This document shows, piece by piece, positions 26,451 through 34,039 of a stretch of DNA of 52,931 nucleotides (the first letter of the stretch is position 1; each line of letters starts with the position of its first letter). Source of the DNA: CAYZED01 sp964477445 (GTDB lineage Bacteria > Bacillota > Clostridia > Lutisporales > Lutisporaceae). Position numbers and translations under genes: made by a program. The notes beneath the pieces were generated by a model that was not told the DNA's origin, did no database searches, and saw only the letters and a list, made by a program, of their open reading frames with translations. Location: the NCBI GenBank assembly GCA_964477445.1, contig CAYZED010000018.1, forward strand, positions 1 to 52,931. The letters run 5' to 3'.

Positions 26451-26726
26451 ATGAACAAATCCGAACTCATTGCTAAAATGGCAGAAAAGACCGAAATGAC
26501 TAAGAAAGATTCCGAGAAGGTTCTTAAGGCTTTCATTGAAAGCGTTGAAGAAGCGCTTGCTGCTAACGAAAAGGTACAACTCGTTGGCTTTGGTACTTTC
26601 GAAGTTAAAGAAAGAGCCGCAAGAGTCGGCAGAAACCCAAGAACTAAGGAAGAAATTCAGATTCCAGCTTCCAAAGCTCCTGTGTTTAAGCCAGGCAAAG
26701 ATCTTAAGGATCTCGTAAACAAATAA
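26451..26726 (+). CDS. hup: DNA-binding protein HU
   Basis: This 91-residue nucleoid protein of the HU/IHF family starts MNKSELIAKMAEK. The arm sequence RNPRTKEEIQIPASKAPVFKPGKDLK includes the DNA-intercalating proline region. GGAGGG (26438-26443) fits ATG 26451. It lies between yabN and rqcP, a placement common in Clostridia, and ends at its own terminator. Confidence 0.96.
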   Translation: MNKSELIAKMAEKTEMTKKDSEKVLKAFIESVEEALAANEKVQLVGFGTFEVKERAARVGRNPRTKEEIQIPASKAPVFKPGKDLKDLVNK

Positions 26727-26737
26727 GATTTTAAGAA

Positions 26738-26773
26738 AGAACAGGCTCTTTTATTTAAAGGGCCTGTTTTTTC
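26738..26773 (+). terminator. Terminator after hup
   Basis: AACAGGC pairs with GCCTGTT around an AT-rich loop, extended by wobble pairs, and is followed by a T-run. A conserved 44-base element begins three bases later. Confidence 0.85.
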
Positions 26774-26775
26774 AT

Positions 26776-26819
26776 AGTATAGGAAACTATGCTTTTTTGA
26801 AAACAGCAACCCACTGAGG
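26776..26819 (+). repeat. Conserved 44-base intergenic element, copy 1
   Basis: This stretch matches 47473-47516 at about 39 of 44 positions in the same orientation. Shared blocks are GGAAACTAT, TTTTGAAAACAG and AACCCACTGAG. A short hairpin CATAGT/ACTATG spans its start, and CAG/CTG can pair around AACCCA near its end. It follows the hup terminator and lies in the leader of rqcP. I do not recognise a riboswitch class. Confidence 0.75.
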
Positions 26820-26874
26820 GTGAATGGTTTCGATTCAGTAAATAATTGAGCATATAAACATGGAGGATTTAGTA

Positions 26875-27117
26875 ATGAGATTAGATAAATGGTTAAAAAA
26901 TTCTAGATTAATTAAAAGAAGAACCGTAGCAAAAGATGCTTGTGAAGGTGAAAAGGTATTTTTGAACGGTAAACAATCAAAACCCGGTAGCTCAGTTAAA
27001 ATCGGGGATATTATCGAAATAGTCTTTGGAGAAAAAAGGATAAGAGCTGAAATAGTTGATATTTCAGATAAGGCAACTAGAGAAGCTGCTAGAGAAATGT
27101 ATAAATTGCTTGATTGA
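26875..27117 (+). CDS. rqcP: RqcP (YabO), S4-domain ribosome quality-control factor
   Basis: This 80-residue protein is almost entirely an S4 RNA-binding domain (MRLDKWLKNSRLIKRRTVAKDAC...). It is the counterpart of Bacillus YabO/RqcP, which helps RqcH add C-terminal alanine tails to stalled nascent chains on 50S subunits. ATG 26875 with TGGAGG upstream is preferred to ATG 26860, which lacks a ribosome site. The slot between yabN/hup and divIC is the conserved one, but yabP and yabQ do not follow. Confidence 0.9.
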   Translation: MRLDKWLKNSRLIKRRTVAKDACEGEKVFLNGKQSKPGSSVKIGDIIEIVFGEKRIRAEIVDISDKATREAAREMYKLLD

Positions 27118-27264
27118 TTAAATGATTTATTTTATAATTTAGCTACAACAATCGTTCAACGAGCAATAATTCGTGTATAGTTAAAGTATATGAATGTTTA
27201 TACCGAGAATGTTAACATAGTATATTATGTTTCATGTATTGATTTTTTGTTTGGGAGTGAGAAT

Positions 27265-27558
27265 GTGAAAAAAAGAAAAACTATTAAAAAAAATAGAATA
27301 TTAAGAGTTCTTCTTGTTGCATTTATTTTATACTCAGGATATTTTCTTGCAGTGCAGCAGTTTGACATAATTAGATTGTCAAAAATTAAAACAGAAGCGA
27401 TTAAAAAAAACAATGAAATAGTATACCAGAATGAGCATTTATCAAAATTACTTAAAGATACTAACACTGATAAATTTGCAGAAAAAATGGCAAGAGAAAA
27501 ACTAGGACTAATAAAAAATGGTGAGATGGTCTATATTGATAAAAATTCTAAAGAATAA
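27265..27558 (+). CDS. divIC: Septum formation initiator DivIC
   Basis: This 97-residue bitopic protein has a basic cytoplasmic start (MKKRKTIKKNR), one transmembrane helix at about 13-32 and a coiled coil ending in the family motif EKMAREKLGLIKNGEMVY. DivIC joins FtsL and DivIB in the divisome. GTG 27265 after GGGAGTGAG is chosen; longer in-frame starts give a non-family N-terminus and lack a ribosome site. Confidence 0.88.
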   Translation: MKKRKTIKKNRILRVLLVAFILYSGYFLAVQQFDIIRLSKIKTEAIKKNNEIVYQNEHLSKLLKDTNTDKFAEKMAREKLGLIKNGEMVYIDKNSKE

Positions 27559-27632
27559 CCAAAAATGAAGTGTAAACAGGGTATGTTGTTTATAGATAGT
27601 GAATTTTACATTATAAGGGGGAAATGCATTAT

Positions 27633-28040
27633 ATGCCATTAGAGGAAGGCAAAATCTATGAGGGAACTATTGCCAGTATTGCTGCTTTTGGAGTCTTTGT
27701 TCAGCTGCCAGAAGGGAAAACAGGGCTAGTACACATTTCAGAAATAGCAGATAGCTACGTTAAGGATATCAAAGAATATTTAAAAGAGACCCAAAATGTG
27801 AAAGTTAAAATTCTATCGGTTAGTAACGATGGAAAGATTAACTTGTCTATAAGACAGGCGAAGGACCCTAAGGTAGTTCCAAAACCAGCCGAGGTAAATT
27901 GGATAGCTGAACCTAGAAAAGTGGTGACTGTTAATTTTGAGGATAAACTCTCAAAGTTTTTGAAGGAGAGCGAAGAAAACTTGCTTTTCATAAAGAAACA
28001 AGAGGGAAATCGTAGAGGAAATAGCCATCGAAAAAAATAG
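27633..28040 (+). CDS. yabR: S1 RNA-binding domain protein, YabR-like
   Basis: This 135-residue protein has one S1 domain at about 1-70 (LEEGKIYEGTIASIAAFGVFV, GLVHISEIAD, VKVKILSVSNDGKINLSIRQA) and a basic tail of lower complexity. It matches the small S1 proteins that follow divIC in Firmicutes. ATG 27633 is preferred to ATG 27624, which would be only two bases from AAGGGGG. Confidence 0.88.
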   Translation: MPLEEGKIYEGTIASIAAFGVFVQLPEGKTGLVHISEIADSYVKDIKEYLKETQNVKVKILSVSNDGKINLSIRQAKDPKVVPKPAEVNWIAEPRKVVTVNFEDKLSKFLKESEENLLFIKKQEGNRRGNSHRKK

Positions 28041-28085
28041 GATTTAAATGCCAAAAAAATAGATTTAAAATACTTTTTTAAAAGG

Positions 28086-28114
28086 TTGACGACATCGAAA
28101 ATTGATGTTATACT
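28086..28114 (+). promoter_or_regulatory. Promoter of the tRNA operon
   Basis: TTGACG (28086-28091) and TATACT (28109-28114) are exactly 17 bases apart, placing the transcription start about 20 bases before tRNA-Leu. Confidence 0.8.
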
Positions 28115-28141
28115 AACTCTTGTCGTTAAGACAGCGGATGC

Positions 28142-28228
28142 GCCGGAGTGGCGGAACAGGCAGACGCACAGGACTTAAAATCCTGCGGTGTAACAACCGT
28201 ACCGGTTCGACCCCGGTCTTCGGCACCA
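28142..28228 (+). tRNA. tRNA-Leu (anticodon UAA)
   Basis: The acceptor strand GCCGGAG pairs with CTTCGGC, the anticodon loop CTTAAAA carries TAA, a long variable arm is present (class II), the T-loop is GGTTCGACCCC, and CCA is encoded. Length is 87 bases. Confidence 0.95.
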
Positions 28229-28265
28229 AATCCTTATTCGCTAAATCTTAACAACAGTTTAATGT

Positions 28266-28342
28266 CGCGGGGTAGAGCAGCCAGGCAGCTCGTCGGGCTC
28301 ATAACCCGGAGGTCGTGGGTTCAAATCCCTCCCCCGCAACCA
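28266..28342 (+). tRNA. Initiator tRNA-fMet (anticodon CAU)
   Basis: The anticodon loop is CTCATAA. Two initiator marks are visible: the unpaired C1-A72 at the end of the acceptor stem (CGCGGGG opposite CCCCGCA) and the run of G-C pairs in the anticodon stem (CGGG/CCCG). CCA is encoded; length is 77 bases. Confidence 0.95.
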
Positions 28343-28378
28343 AACGTATTGAAAGACCTAGGTCTTCAAGATATCCAT

Positions 28379-28455
28379 GGCGGCGTAGCTCAGCTGGCTA
28401 GAGCACTCGGTTCATACCCGAGCGGTCGTTGGTTCGAATCTGACCGCCGCTACCA
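28379..28455 (+). tRNA. Elongator tRNA-Met (anticodon CAU)
   Basis: The acceptor GGCGGCG pairs with CGCCGCT (G1-U72 wobble), and the anticodon loop TTCATAC carries CAT. The 5' half closely follows the known Bacillus elongator tRNA-Met, not the CAU-reading tRNA-Ile. CCA is encoded. Confidence 0.9.
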
Positions 28456-28465
28456 AAATAATTAT

Positions 28466-28497
28466 AATCTCCAAGGCAACTTGGAGATTTATTTTTA
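28466..28497 (+). terminator. Terminator of the tRNA operon
   Basis: AATCTCCAAG pairs perfectly with CTTGGAGATT around GCAA, followed by TATTTTTAT. Confidence 0.85.
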
Positions 28498-28578
28498 TAT
28501 ATGCGTATAATTACTTAAATTGCTTAAACTAATTTGCGTAAACAAATATTGTTAGAGAGAGATAGGAGCCTGTTTTTT

Positions 28579-29679
28579 ATGAAATATAAAAACGAAAATA
28601 AATATGAAAACGAAGATAAATATGAAAACACGAATAAAGTAATTAAAATACTAGAAAAGTTATCAAAGGTTAATGATGCCTCAGATGACGATTTAATGTA
28701 TATTCTTGAGAATATTGATTCTGAAAGCGAAAAGAAGCTTTTTGAACTAGCCCTTGAAACAAAAAAAGAACATTATGGACTCGATGTTTATATGAGAGGC
28801 TTGATTGAGTTTACTAATTATTGCAGTCAAAATTGTATGTATTGCGGAATAAGAAGTGGAAATCCCGAGGCAGACAGATATAGACTAACGAAGGAAGATA
28901 TTTTGAGTTGTTGCGAAGAGGGGTATAGACTTGGATACAGAACATTTGTATTACAGGGCGGTGAAGATCCGTGGTATACAGATGAACGCTTAATAGAAAT
29001 AATTAAAGCTATAAAAGAAAACTGGGAAGATACAGCTGTGACGCTTTCTGTTGGCGAGAGGAGCTACGAAAGCTACCTTGCCTTATACGAGGCTGGAGCA
29101 GATAGATATTTACTAAGACACGAAACTGCTTCTTCTGAAGTGTATAACTCGATTCACCCAGGTATGAGCTTCGAGAATAGAAAACAGTGTCTCTATAATT
29201 TGAAAAAAATCGGTTATCAGGTAGGAGCTGGCTTTATGGTTGGATTACCTGGACAGGGAAATAAGGAATTAGTTATGGACCTGAGATTCCTGAAAGAACT
29301 AGAGCCTCAAATGGTTGGAATTGGTCCGTTTATTCCACATAAAAAAACACCTTTGGGCGAATTTGAAGGTGGAACCGTTGAAAAAACGCTGATTATGGTT
29401 GCCTTAACAAGATTAATTTTACCAAAAGCTCTTCTTCCAAGTACTACAGCACTGGGAACAATGGATCCTAAAGGCCGTGAAAAAGCATTACAAGCTGGTG
29501 CAAATGTCGTAATGCCGAATTTGTCACCTACAGAGCAAAGGGTTAAATATGAACTATATGAAAACAAAATTTGTACAGGCGATGAGGCAGCTCATTGCAG
29601 GGGTTGTATAGAAGGCAGAATTAAGTCAGTTGGGTTCGAAGTAAATATGAGTCGTGGAGATCATGAAGATTGGACTTGA
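28579..29679 (+). CDS. hydE: [FeFe]-hydrogenase maturase HydE, radical SAM enzyme
   Basis: HydE is a radical SAM enzyme that helps build the dithiolate bridge of the [FeFe]-hydrogenase H-cluster. The SAM-cluster motif is NYCSQNCMYCGIR (CX3CX2C). A second cysteine triad CTGDEAAHCRGC near the C-terminus has the CX7CX2C spacing of HydE. ATG 28579 (AGGAG upstream) gives 366 residues. The first 20 residues are a Lys/Tyr/Glu/Asn repeat not typical of the family. hydF and hydG are not nearby. The presence implies an [FeFe] enzyme in addition to Ech. Confidence 0.88.
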   Translation: MKYKNENKYENEDKYENTNKVIKILEKLSKVNDASDDDLMYILENIDSESEKKLFELALETKKEHYGLDVYMRGLIEFTNYCSQNCMYCGIRSGNPEADRYRLTKEDILSCCEEGYRLGYRTFVLQGGEDPWYTDERLIEIIKAIKENWEDTAVTLSVGERSYESYLALYEAGADRYLLRHETASSEVYNSIHPGMSFENRKQCLYNLKKIGYQVGAGFMVGLPGQGNKELVMDLRFLKELEPQMVGIGPFIPHKKTPLGEFEGGTVEKTLIMVALTRLILPKALLPSTTALGTMDPKGREKALQAGANVVMPNLSPTEQRVKYELYENKICTGDEAAHCRGCIEGRIKSVGFEVNMSRGDHEDWT

Positions 29680-29682
29680 TGT

Positions 29683-29740
29683 CATTCGCATGATTGTTAT
29701 TCGTATAATTGACATTTGCTTAATTGACATTCGCATATAA
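29683..29740. repeat. Short intergenic tandem repeat before tilS
   Basis: Imperfect copies of a motif of about 16 bases containing ATTGACATTCGCATA (variants GTTATTCGTATA and GACATTTGCTTA) follow each other between hydE and tilS. It has no coding or promoter signature that I can support. Confidence 0.55.
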
Positions 29741-29753
29741 GAAGGTGAGATGG

Positions 29754-31199
29754 GTGGATTTGTTTCTCGATAAACTAAACAAAATTATCAAAGTCAACTC
29801 TATGTTCGAAAAAGAAGATAGAGTTCTAGTAGGCGTTTCTGGTGGAGCAGATTCTATTTGCTTGCTTCATAGCTTAATGAAATTGGGGGAAGAACACGGC
29901 TGGAAAGTATATGGAGCTCATCTGAATCACTGTTTTCGAGGTGAAGAGGCTGATCGTGATCAAGTTTTTATCAGAGAATTTTGTTCGAAATGGGGAATAG
30001 AACTTTTCGAAAAAAAAATTGATGTAAACTCTTATGCAAAGAAATTCGGACTATCCTCTGAAGATGCTGGTAGAGCAGTTAGGTATGAGATGTTTAGAGA
30101 AGCAGAGAGTTTTTTTTCATGCAATAAGTTGGCTGTTGCCCAAAATAAGAACGACCAAGCAGAGACAGTTTTGATGAACCTTATGCGAGGGGCGGGGCTT
30201 GATGGACTAAAGGGGATTGCTTATAAACGAGGAAATATTTTTAGACCGCTTCTGGATTTTGACAGAAATGAAATTGAAAATTACTGCGGAATAAATGGTA
30301 TAGATTTTGTAGTGGATAGTACTAATCTTATGCCTATTTATTCTAGGAATAAAGTCAGATTACAATTAATTCCATATATTAAGGAAAATTTCAATAGCAA
30401 TATCATTGAAACTATTTCAAGAATGTCAAAAAACATTAATGAAGAAAATGATTATTTAGAAATATTAGCAAAAAAAGAACTCAGAAATCATCTTGTGAAT
30501 TACGAAGAAATTTCAAAAATAAAAGTAGGTAGTAACATTCAGACTTTGCACCCAGTTATTCTAAGGCGTGCTTTGAGAGAGGCTATTCGTATGATATATC
30601 CATCTTTGAAAGGTATTGAACAAAAACACATTGACCTAATCTGTGAGGTATTAAAAGGTAAGACTGGAGATGCCGTAGATCTTCCAGCAGGGCTAAGAGC
30701 TGAGAAATCATACGATAATTTGTGCATATTAATAAACAATGAAAAATACATGAAAGATGTTGAGAAAACTGAGCAAAAATGTTATCATGTTTTGGTGTAC
30801 GGTGAGAATTATATTCGAAATGGCATGAAGATTGTGATGGATTTAATATCTTGTCAGGATGATGCTATTATATTAAGACTTCCCGAACAAATATTGCTTG
30901 ATTTTGATAAGTTATTGACTAACTCAGTTAAGATAATTGGCTCAGAATTTAAAGAACCTGAATTATTAGTAAGAAGAAGAGAATCGGGAGATCGAATTTC
31001 ACCGTTGGGAATGAACGGCTCAAAGAAGTTAAAAGAATTTCTAATAGATAAAAAAATCCCAAGAGATATGCGAAATGACATGGAGTTTGTATTTATTGGG
31101 AAAGAGGTTGTTTGTACTTTTGAGGGTATAATCAGTGAGAAGTTTAAAATAGATAAGACCACTAAGAGTATCTTGAGATTGAGCGTTATAAGGGAATAA
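29754..31199 (+). CDS. tilS: tRNA(Ile)-lysidine synthetase TilS
   Basis: TilS converts C34 of the CAU-anticodon tRNA-Ile to lysidine so that it reads AUA. The N-type ATP pyrophosphatase P-loop GVSGGADS is at about 27-34, followed by the HLNHCFRGEEADRD segment and the C-terminal TilS substrate-binding domains. GTG 29754 behind AAGGTGA is the best start; 481 residues. It begins the conserved tilS-hpt-ftsH run. Confidence 0.93.
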   Translation: MDLFLDKLNKIIKVNSMFEKEDRVLVGVSGGADSICLLHSLMKLGEEHGWKVYGAHLNHCFRGEEADRDQVFIREFCSKWGIELFEKKIDVNSYAKKFGLSSEDAGRAVRYEMFREAESFFSCNKLAVAQNKNDQAETVLMNLMRGAGLDGLKGIAYKRGNIFRPLLDFDRNEIENYCGINGIDFVVDSTNLMPIYSRNKVRLQLIPYIKENFNSNIIETISRMSKNINEENDYLEILAKKELRNHLVNYEEISKIKVGSNIQTLHPVILRRALREAIRMIYPSLKGIEQKHIDLICEVLKGKTGDAVDLPAGLRAEKSYDNLCILINNEKYMKDVEKTEQKCYHVLVYGENYIRNGMKIVMDLISCQDDAIILRLPEQILLDFDKLLTNSVKIIGSEFKEPELLVRRRESGDRISPLGMNGSKKLKEFLIDKKIPRDMRNDMEFVFIGKEVVCTFEGIISEKFKIDKTTKSILRLSVIRE

Positions 31200-31227
31200 T
31201 ATTTGAATTTGCTTTAGGAGATAATAA

Positions 31228-31770
31228 ATGAAAAATGATATTCTGAAAGTACTGTATGATGAAAATCAGTTAAAAGAAAGAGTCGTCGAATTAGGAAAAC
31301 TAATCGAAAACGATTATAAAGATAAAGATCTTGTTGTAATTGGAGTACTAAAAGGTTGTATGTTTTTTATGGCCGATTTGGTAAGAGAAATCAAGTTGCC
31401 ACTTACTATTGATTTTATGGTAGTATCAAGCTATGGAGCATCAACTAAATCATCTGGGGTTGTGAGAATAGTCAAAGATTTGGAAAGAGATATTCAGGGC
31501 AAGGACGTTCTTATTGTAGAAGATATAATTGATACAGGTCTTACTCTTGCTTATCTAATGGAAGTTCTAAATGGTAGAAACCCAAATAGCTTAAGAGTTG
31601 TTAGTTTGCTTGATAAACCTAATAGAAGAAAAGCGGATGTTGAAGTTAAATATACAGGGTTCCAAGTTCCCGATGAATTTGTATGTGGATATGGACTTGA
31701 CTATAATGAAATATATCGAAATTTACCTTTCGTTTGCGTTTTAAAACCTGAAATTTATGAAAATTTATGA
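31228..31770 (+). CDS. hpt: Hypoxanthine-guanine phosphoribosyltransferase
   Basis: This 180-residue purine-salvage enzyme makes IMP and GMP from PRPP. The PRPP-binding motif VLIVEDIIDTGLTL and the N-terminal VIGVLKGCMFFMADL are typical. It lies 28 bases after tilS and 32 before ftsH, the classic Firmicute arrangement. Confidence 0.95.
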   Translation: MKNDILKVLYDENQLKERVVELGKLIENDYKDKDLVVIGVLKGCMFFMADLVREIKLPLTIDFMVVSSYGASTKSSGVVRIVKDLERDIQGKDVLIVEDIIDTGLTLAYLMEVLNGRNPNSLRVVSLLDKPNRRKADVEVKYTGFQVPDEFVCGYGLDYNEIYRNLPFVCVLKPEIYENL

Positions 31771-31802
31771 AATTTTTACTGTCTTAATAGGAGGGCAATA
31801 AT

Positions 31803-33779
31803 TTGAAAAACATTTTAAGAAACATAGCGTTTTACATGCTTTTAATTCTGATTGGGCTTATGTTTGCAGGCGTTATTATGAACTTTTTCCAAACCGATAA
31901 AGTTGATTTAACATATACAGGATTAATAAATCAAATTGAAAGTGGGAAAATTAAAGAGGTTGATATTGTTAACGAAAGTGGAGACCTTTATGCAAGAGGG
32001 AGTTACCCAGATAAAACTACTTTTAGTGTTTTAGTAGATGCATCTTTTCAGAAATATGCGTTTGATAAGATGATTGGAAAAACTTTGACTTATAATTATA
32101 AGGCTAGCTCGGGCTTTGGACTGTTTTTATCATTGATACCTACAATAGTTTTGATTGTAATTATAATTATCGTATTTGTTGTTATGACTCAGCAGGCTCA
32201 AGGTGGCGGAAACAAAGCTATGTCGTTTGGTAAGAGCAGAGCAAAACTACAGCCTGATGATAAGAAGAAGATAAATTTTTCCGATGTTGCTGGGGCGGAT
32301 GAAGAAAAAGAAGAACTAGGAGAAATTGTTGAGTTTCTCAAACAACCAAAACGTTTTAAGGAACTTGGAGCTAGAATTCCTAAAGGCGTACTGCTAGTCG
32401 GTGCACCTGGAACAGGAAAGACTTATCTAGCCAAGGCTGTAGCGGGAGAAGCTGGATGCGATTTCTTTACTATAAGTGGTTCGGATTTTGTTGAAATGTT
32501 TGTCGGGGTTGGAGCTTCTCGTGTAAGAGATCTTTTTGAACAAGCGAAAAAGAGTGCACCATGTATAATATTTATTGACGAAATTGATGCAGTTGGAAGA
32601 CACAGAGGAGCTGGTCTCGGAGGCGGTCATGATGAAAGAGAACAGACTCTAAATCAACTTTTAGTTGAAATGGACGGATTTAGTGAAAATGAAGGAATAA
32701 TTATCATAGCAGCTACTAATAGACCTGACATTTTGGATCCAGCTCTTTTGAGACCAGGTAGATTTGACAGACAGATTACTGTTGGAGTTCCTGATGTTAA
32801 AGCTAGAGAAGCGATACTAAATATTCACTCAAGAAATAAACCACTTTCAGTGGATGTTTCAATAGAAAATCTTGCTAAGAGCACCATTGGTTTTACACCA
32901 GCAGATCTTGAAAACGTAATGAATGAAGCAGCGCTCTTAACAGCTAGAAAAGGCAAGAAAAAAATCGAAAAATCAGAAGTTGAAGAAGCTACTATTAGAG
33001 TAATTGCTGGACCTGAGAAAAAGAGCAGAATAATTCCGGAGTTTGACAAAAAACTTACAGCGTATCATGAAGCTGGACATGCAGTCGTTCATAAATTCCT
33101 ACCAGGACTTGACCCTGTACATGCTGTTTCTATTATTCCGAGAGGACGTGCAGGTGGTTATACACTTTCACTCCCGAAAACGGATAAATACTACCAATCA
33201 AAGAAAGAACTTGAGAATGAAATTGTAGCTTTGCTAGGAGGTAGAGTTGCTGAGAAGATAGTTTTGGACGATATCTCAACTGGAGCACATAGTGATATTG
33301 AAAGAGCTACCGCTATAGCAAGAAAGATGGTTACAGAATATGGTATGAGTGATAATTTGGGGCCTATGACTTTCGGAAAGAATCAAGATGAAGTTTTCCT
33401 AGGAAGAGATATGGGTCGTTCAAGAAATTATAGTGAAGAAGTTGCAGCTGTTATTGATAAGGAAATAAAAAATATTATTGATATTGCATATAAAAGAGCC
33501 GAAAAACTATTAAGAGAACATATCGATAAGTTACATGAAGTAGCAAATGCTCTTCTTATAAGAGAAAAATTAGATGATAAAGAGTTCGAAGAAATCTTTA
33601 GTGGAGTTAAATTGGATGAAGTAAAGGTAGATGCACCAATGATAACTGACGAATCCGTAGCTAAAGAAGACTCCGAAAAAATCGGATCAAAAATTGATTT
33701 AAGGACAGACGCTTTGTTAGAAAATGTTATGGAAAACGTTATTGAAAAAACAAACGAAACTGAGATAGAAAAAAAGTAG
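31803..33779 (+). CDS. ftsH: ATP-dependent zinc metalloprotease FtsH
   Basis: FtsH is a membrane-bound AAA+ protease that degrades misfolded and regulatory proteins. Two helices lie at about 8-27 and 107-129. Walker A GAPGTGKT is at 200-207, then IIFIDEIDAVGRHRG, the second region of homology ATNRPDILDPALLRPGRFDR, and the zinc site HEAGH near 420. Length is 658 residues. The start is TTG after AGGAGG. The tail is Glu/Asp-rich. Confidence 0.96.
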   Translation: MKNILRNIAFYMLLILIGLMFAGVIMNFFQTDKVDLTYTGLINQIESGKIKEVDIVNESGDLYARGSYPDKTTFSVLVDASFQKYAFDKMIGKTLTYNYKASSGFGLFLSLIPTIVLIVIIIIVFVVMTQQAQGGGNKAMSFGKSRAKLQPDDKKKINFSDVAGADEEKEELGEIVEFLKQPKRFKELGARIPKGVLLVGAPGTGKTYLAKAVAGEAGCDFFTISGSDFVEMFVGVGASRVRDLFEQAKKSAPCIIFIDEIDAVGRHRGAGLGGGHDEREQTLNQLLVEMDGFSENEGIIIIAATNRPDILDPALLRPGRFDRQITVGVPDVKAREAILNIHSRNKPLSVDVSIENLAKSTIGFTPADLENVMNEAALLTARKGKKKIEKSEVEEATIRVIAGPEKKSRIIPEFDKKLTAYHEAGHAVVHKFLPGLDPVHAVSIIPRGRAGGYTLSLPKTDKYYQSKKELENEIVALLGGRVAEKIVLDDISTGAHSDIERATAIARKMVTEYGMSDNLGPMTFGKNQDEVFLGRDMGRSRNYSEEVAAVIDKEIKNIIDIAYKRAEKLLREHIDKLHEVANALLIREKLDDKEFEEIFSGVKLDEVKVDAPMITDESVAKEDSEKIGSKIDLRTDALLENVMENVIEKTNETEIEKK

Positions 33780-33803
33780 TTAAGAAGAGATAAGTACAAG
33801 GAC

Positions 33804-33880
33804 GAATCAATACGAATAAGTAAGAATCAATACGAATAAGTAAGAATCAATACGAATAAGTAAGAATCAACATGAATAAT
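33804..33880. repeat. 20-base tandem minisatellite after ftsH
   Basis: Three identical 20-base units starting GAATCAATACGAATAAG lie at 33804-33823, 33824-33843 and 33844-33863, with a diverged partial fourth to 33880. There are no spacers. Near-identity suggests recent slippage or recombination. Confidence 0.9.
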
Positions 33881-33954
33881 TTTGAGCTATTTAGAGGTGT
33901 TTTTATTAGAAATACTTTTGGGTAGCTCTTTTCCTTGCAAAAGATATATGATAT

Positions 33955-33960
33955 TATAAT
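33955..33960 (+). promoter_or_regulatory. Possible -10 element for the methylmalonyl-CoA operon
   Basis: TATAAT at 33955-33960 lies 80 bases before the mutase start. The nearest -35-like TTGCAA (33935-33940) is only 14 bases away, so the promoter is uncertain. Confidence 0.35.
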
Positions 33961-34039
33961 GAAAGAGCAAGAAAACTTGCAAAAATACTACAAATTGACG
34001 GTCATAATGCATATATTTATATTTTTAAGGAGGTCAAAC

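Noticed and set aside
28379..28455. Third tRNA as the CAU-reading tRNA-Ile that TilS modifies
   Set aside because: The acceptor stem and 5' half fit elongator tRNA-Met (GGCGGCG, GCTCAGCTGGCTAGAGC); the Ile2 tRNA has a different acceptor.
33804..33880. Possible CRISPR array after ftsH (and at 44196-44283)
   Set aside because: Units are directly adjacent without spacers, have no dyad symmetry, and no cas genes are present.
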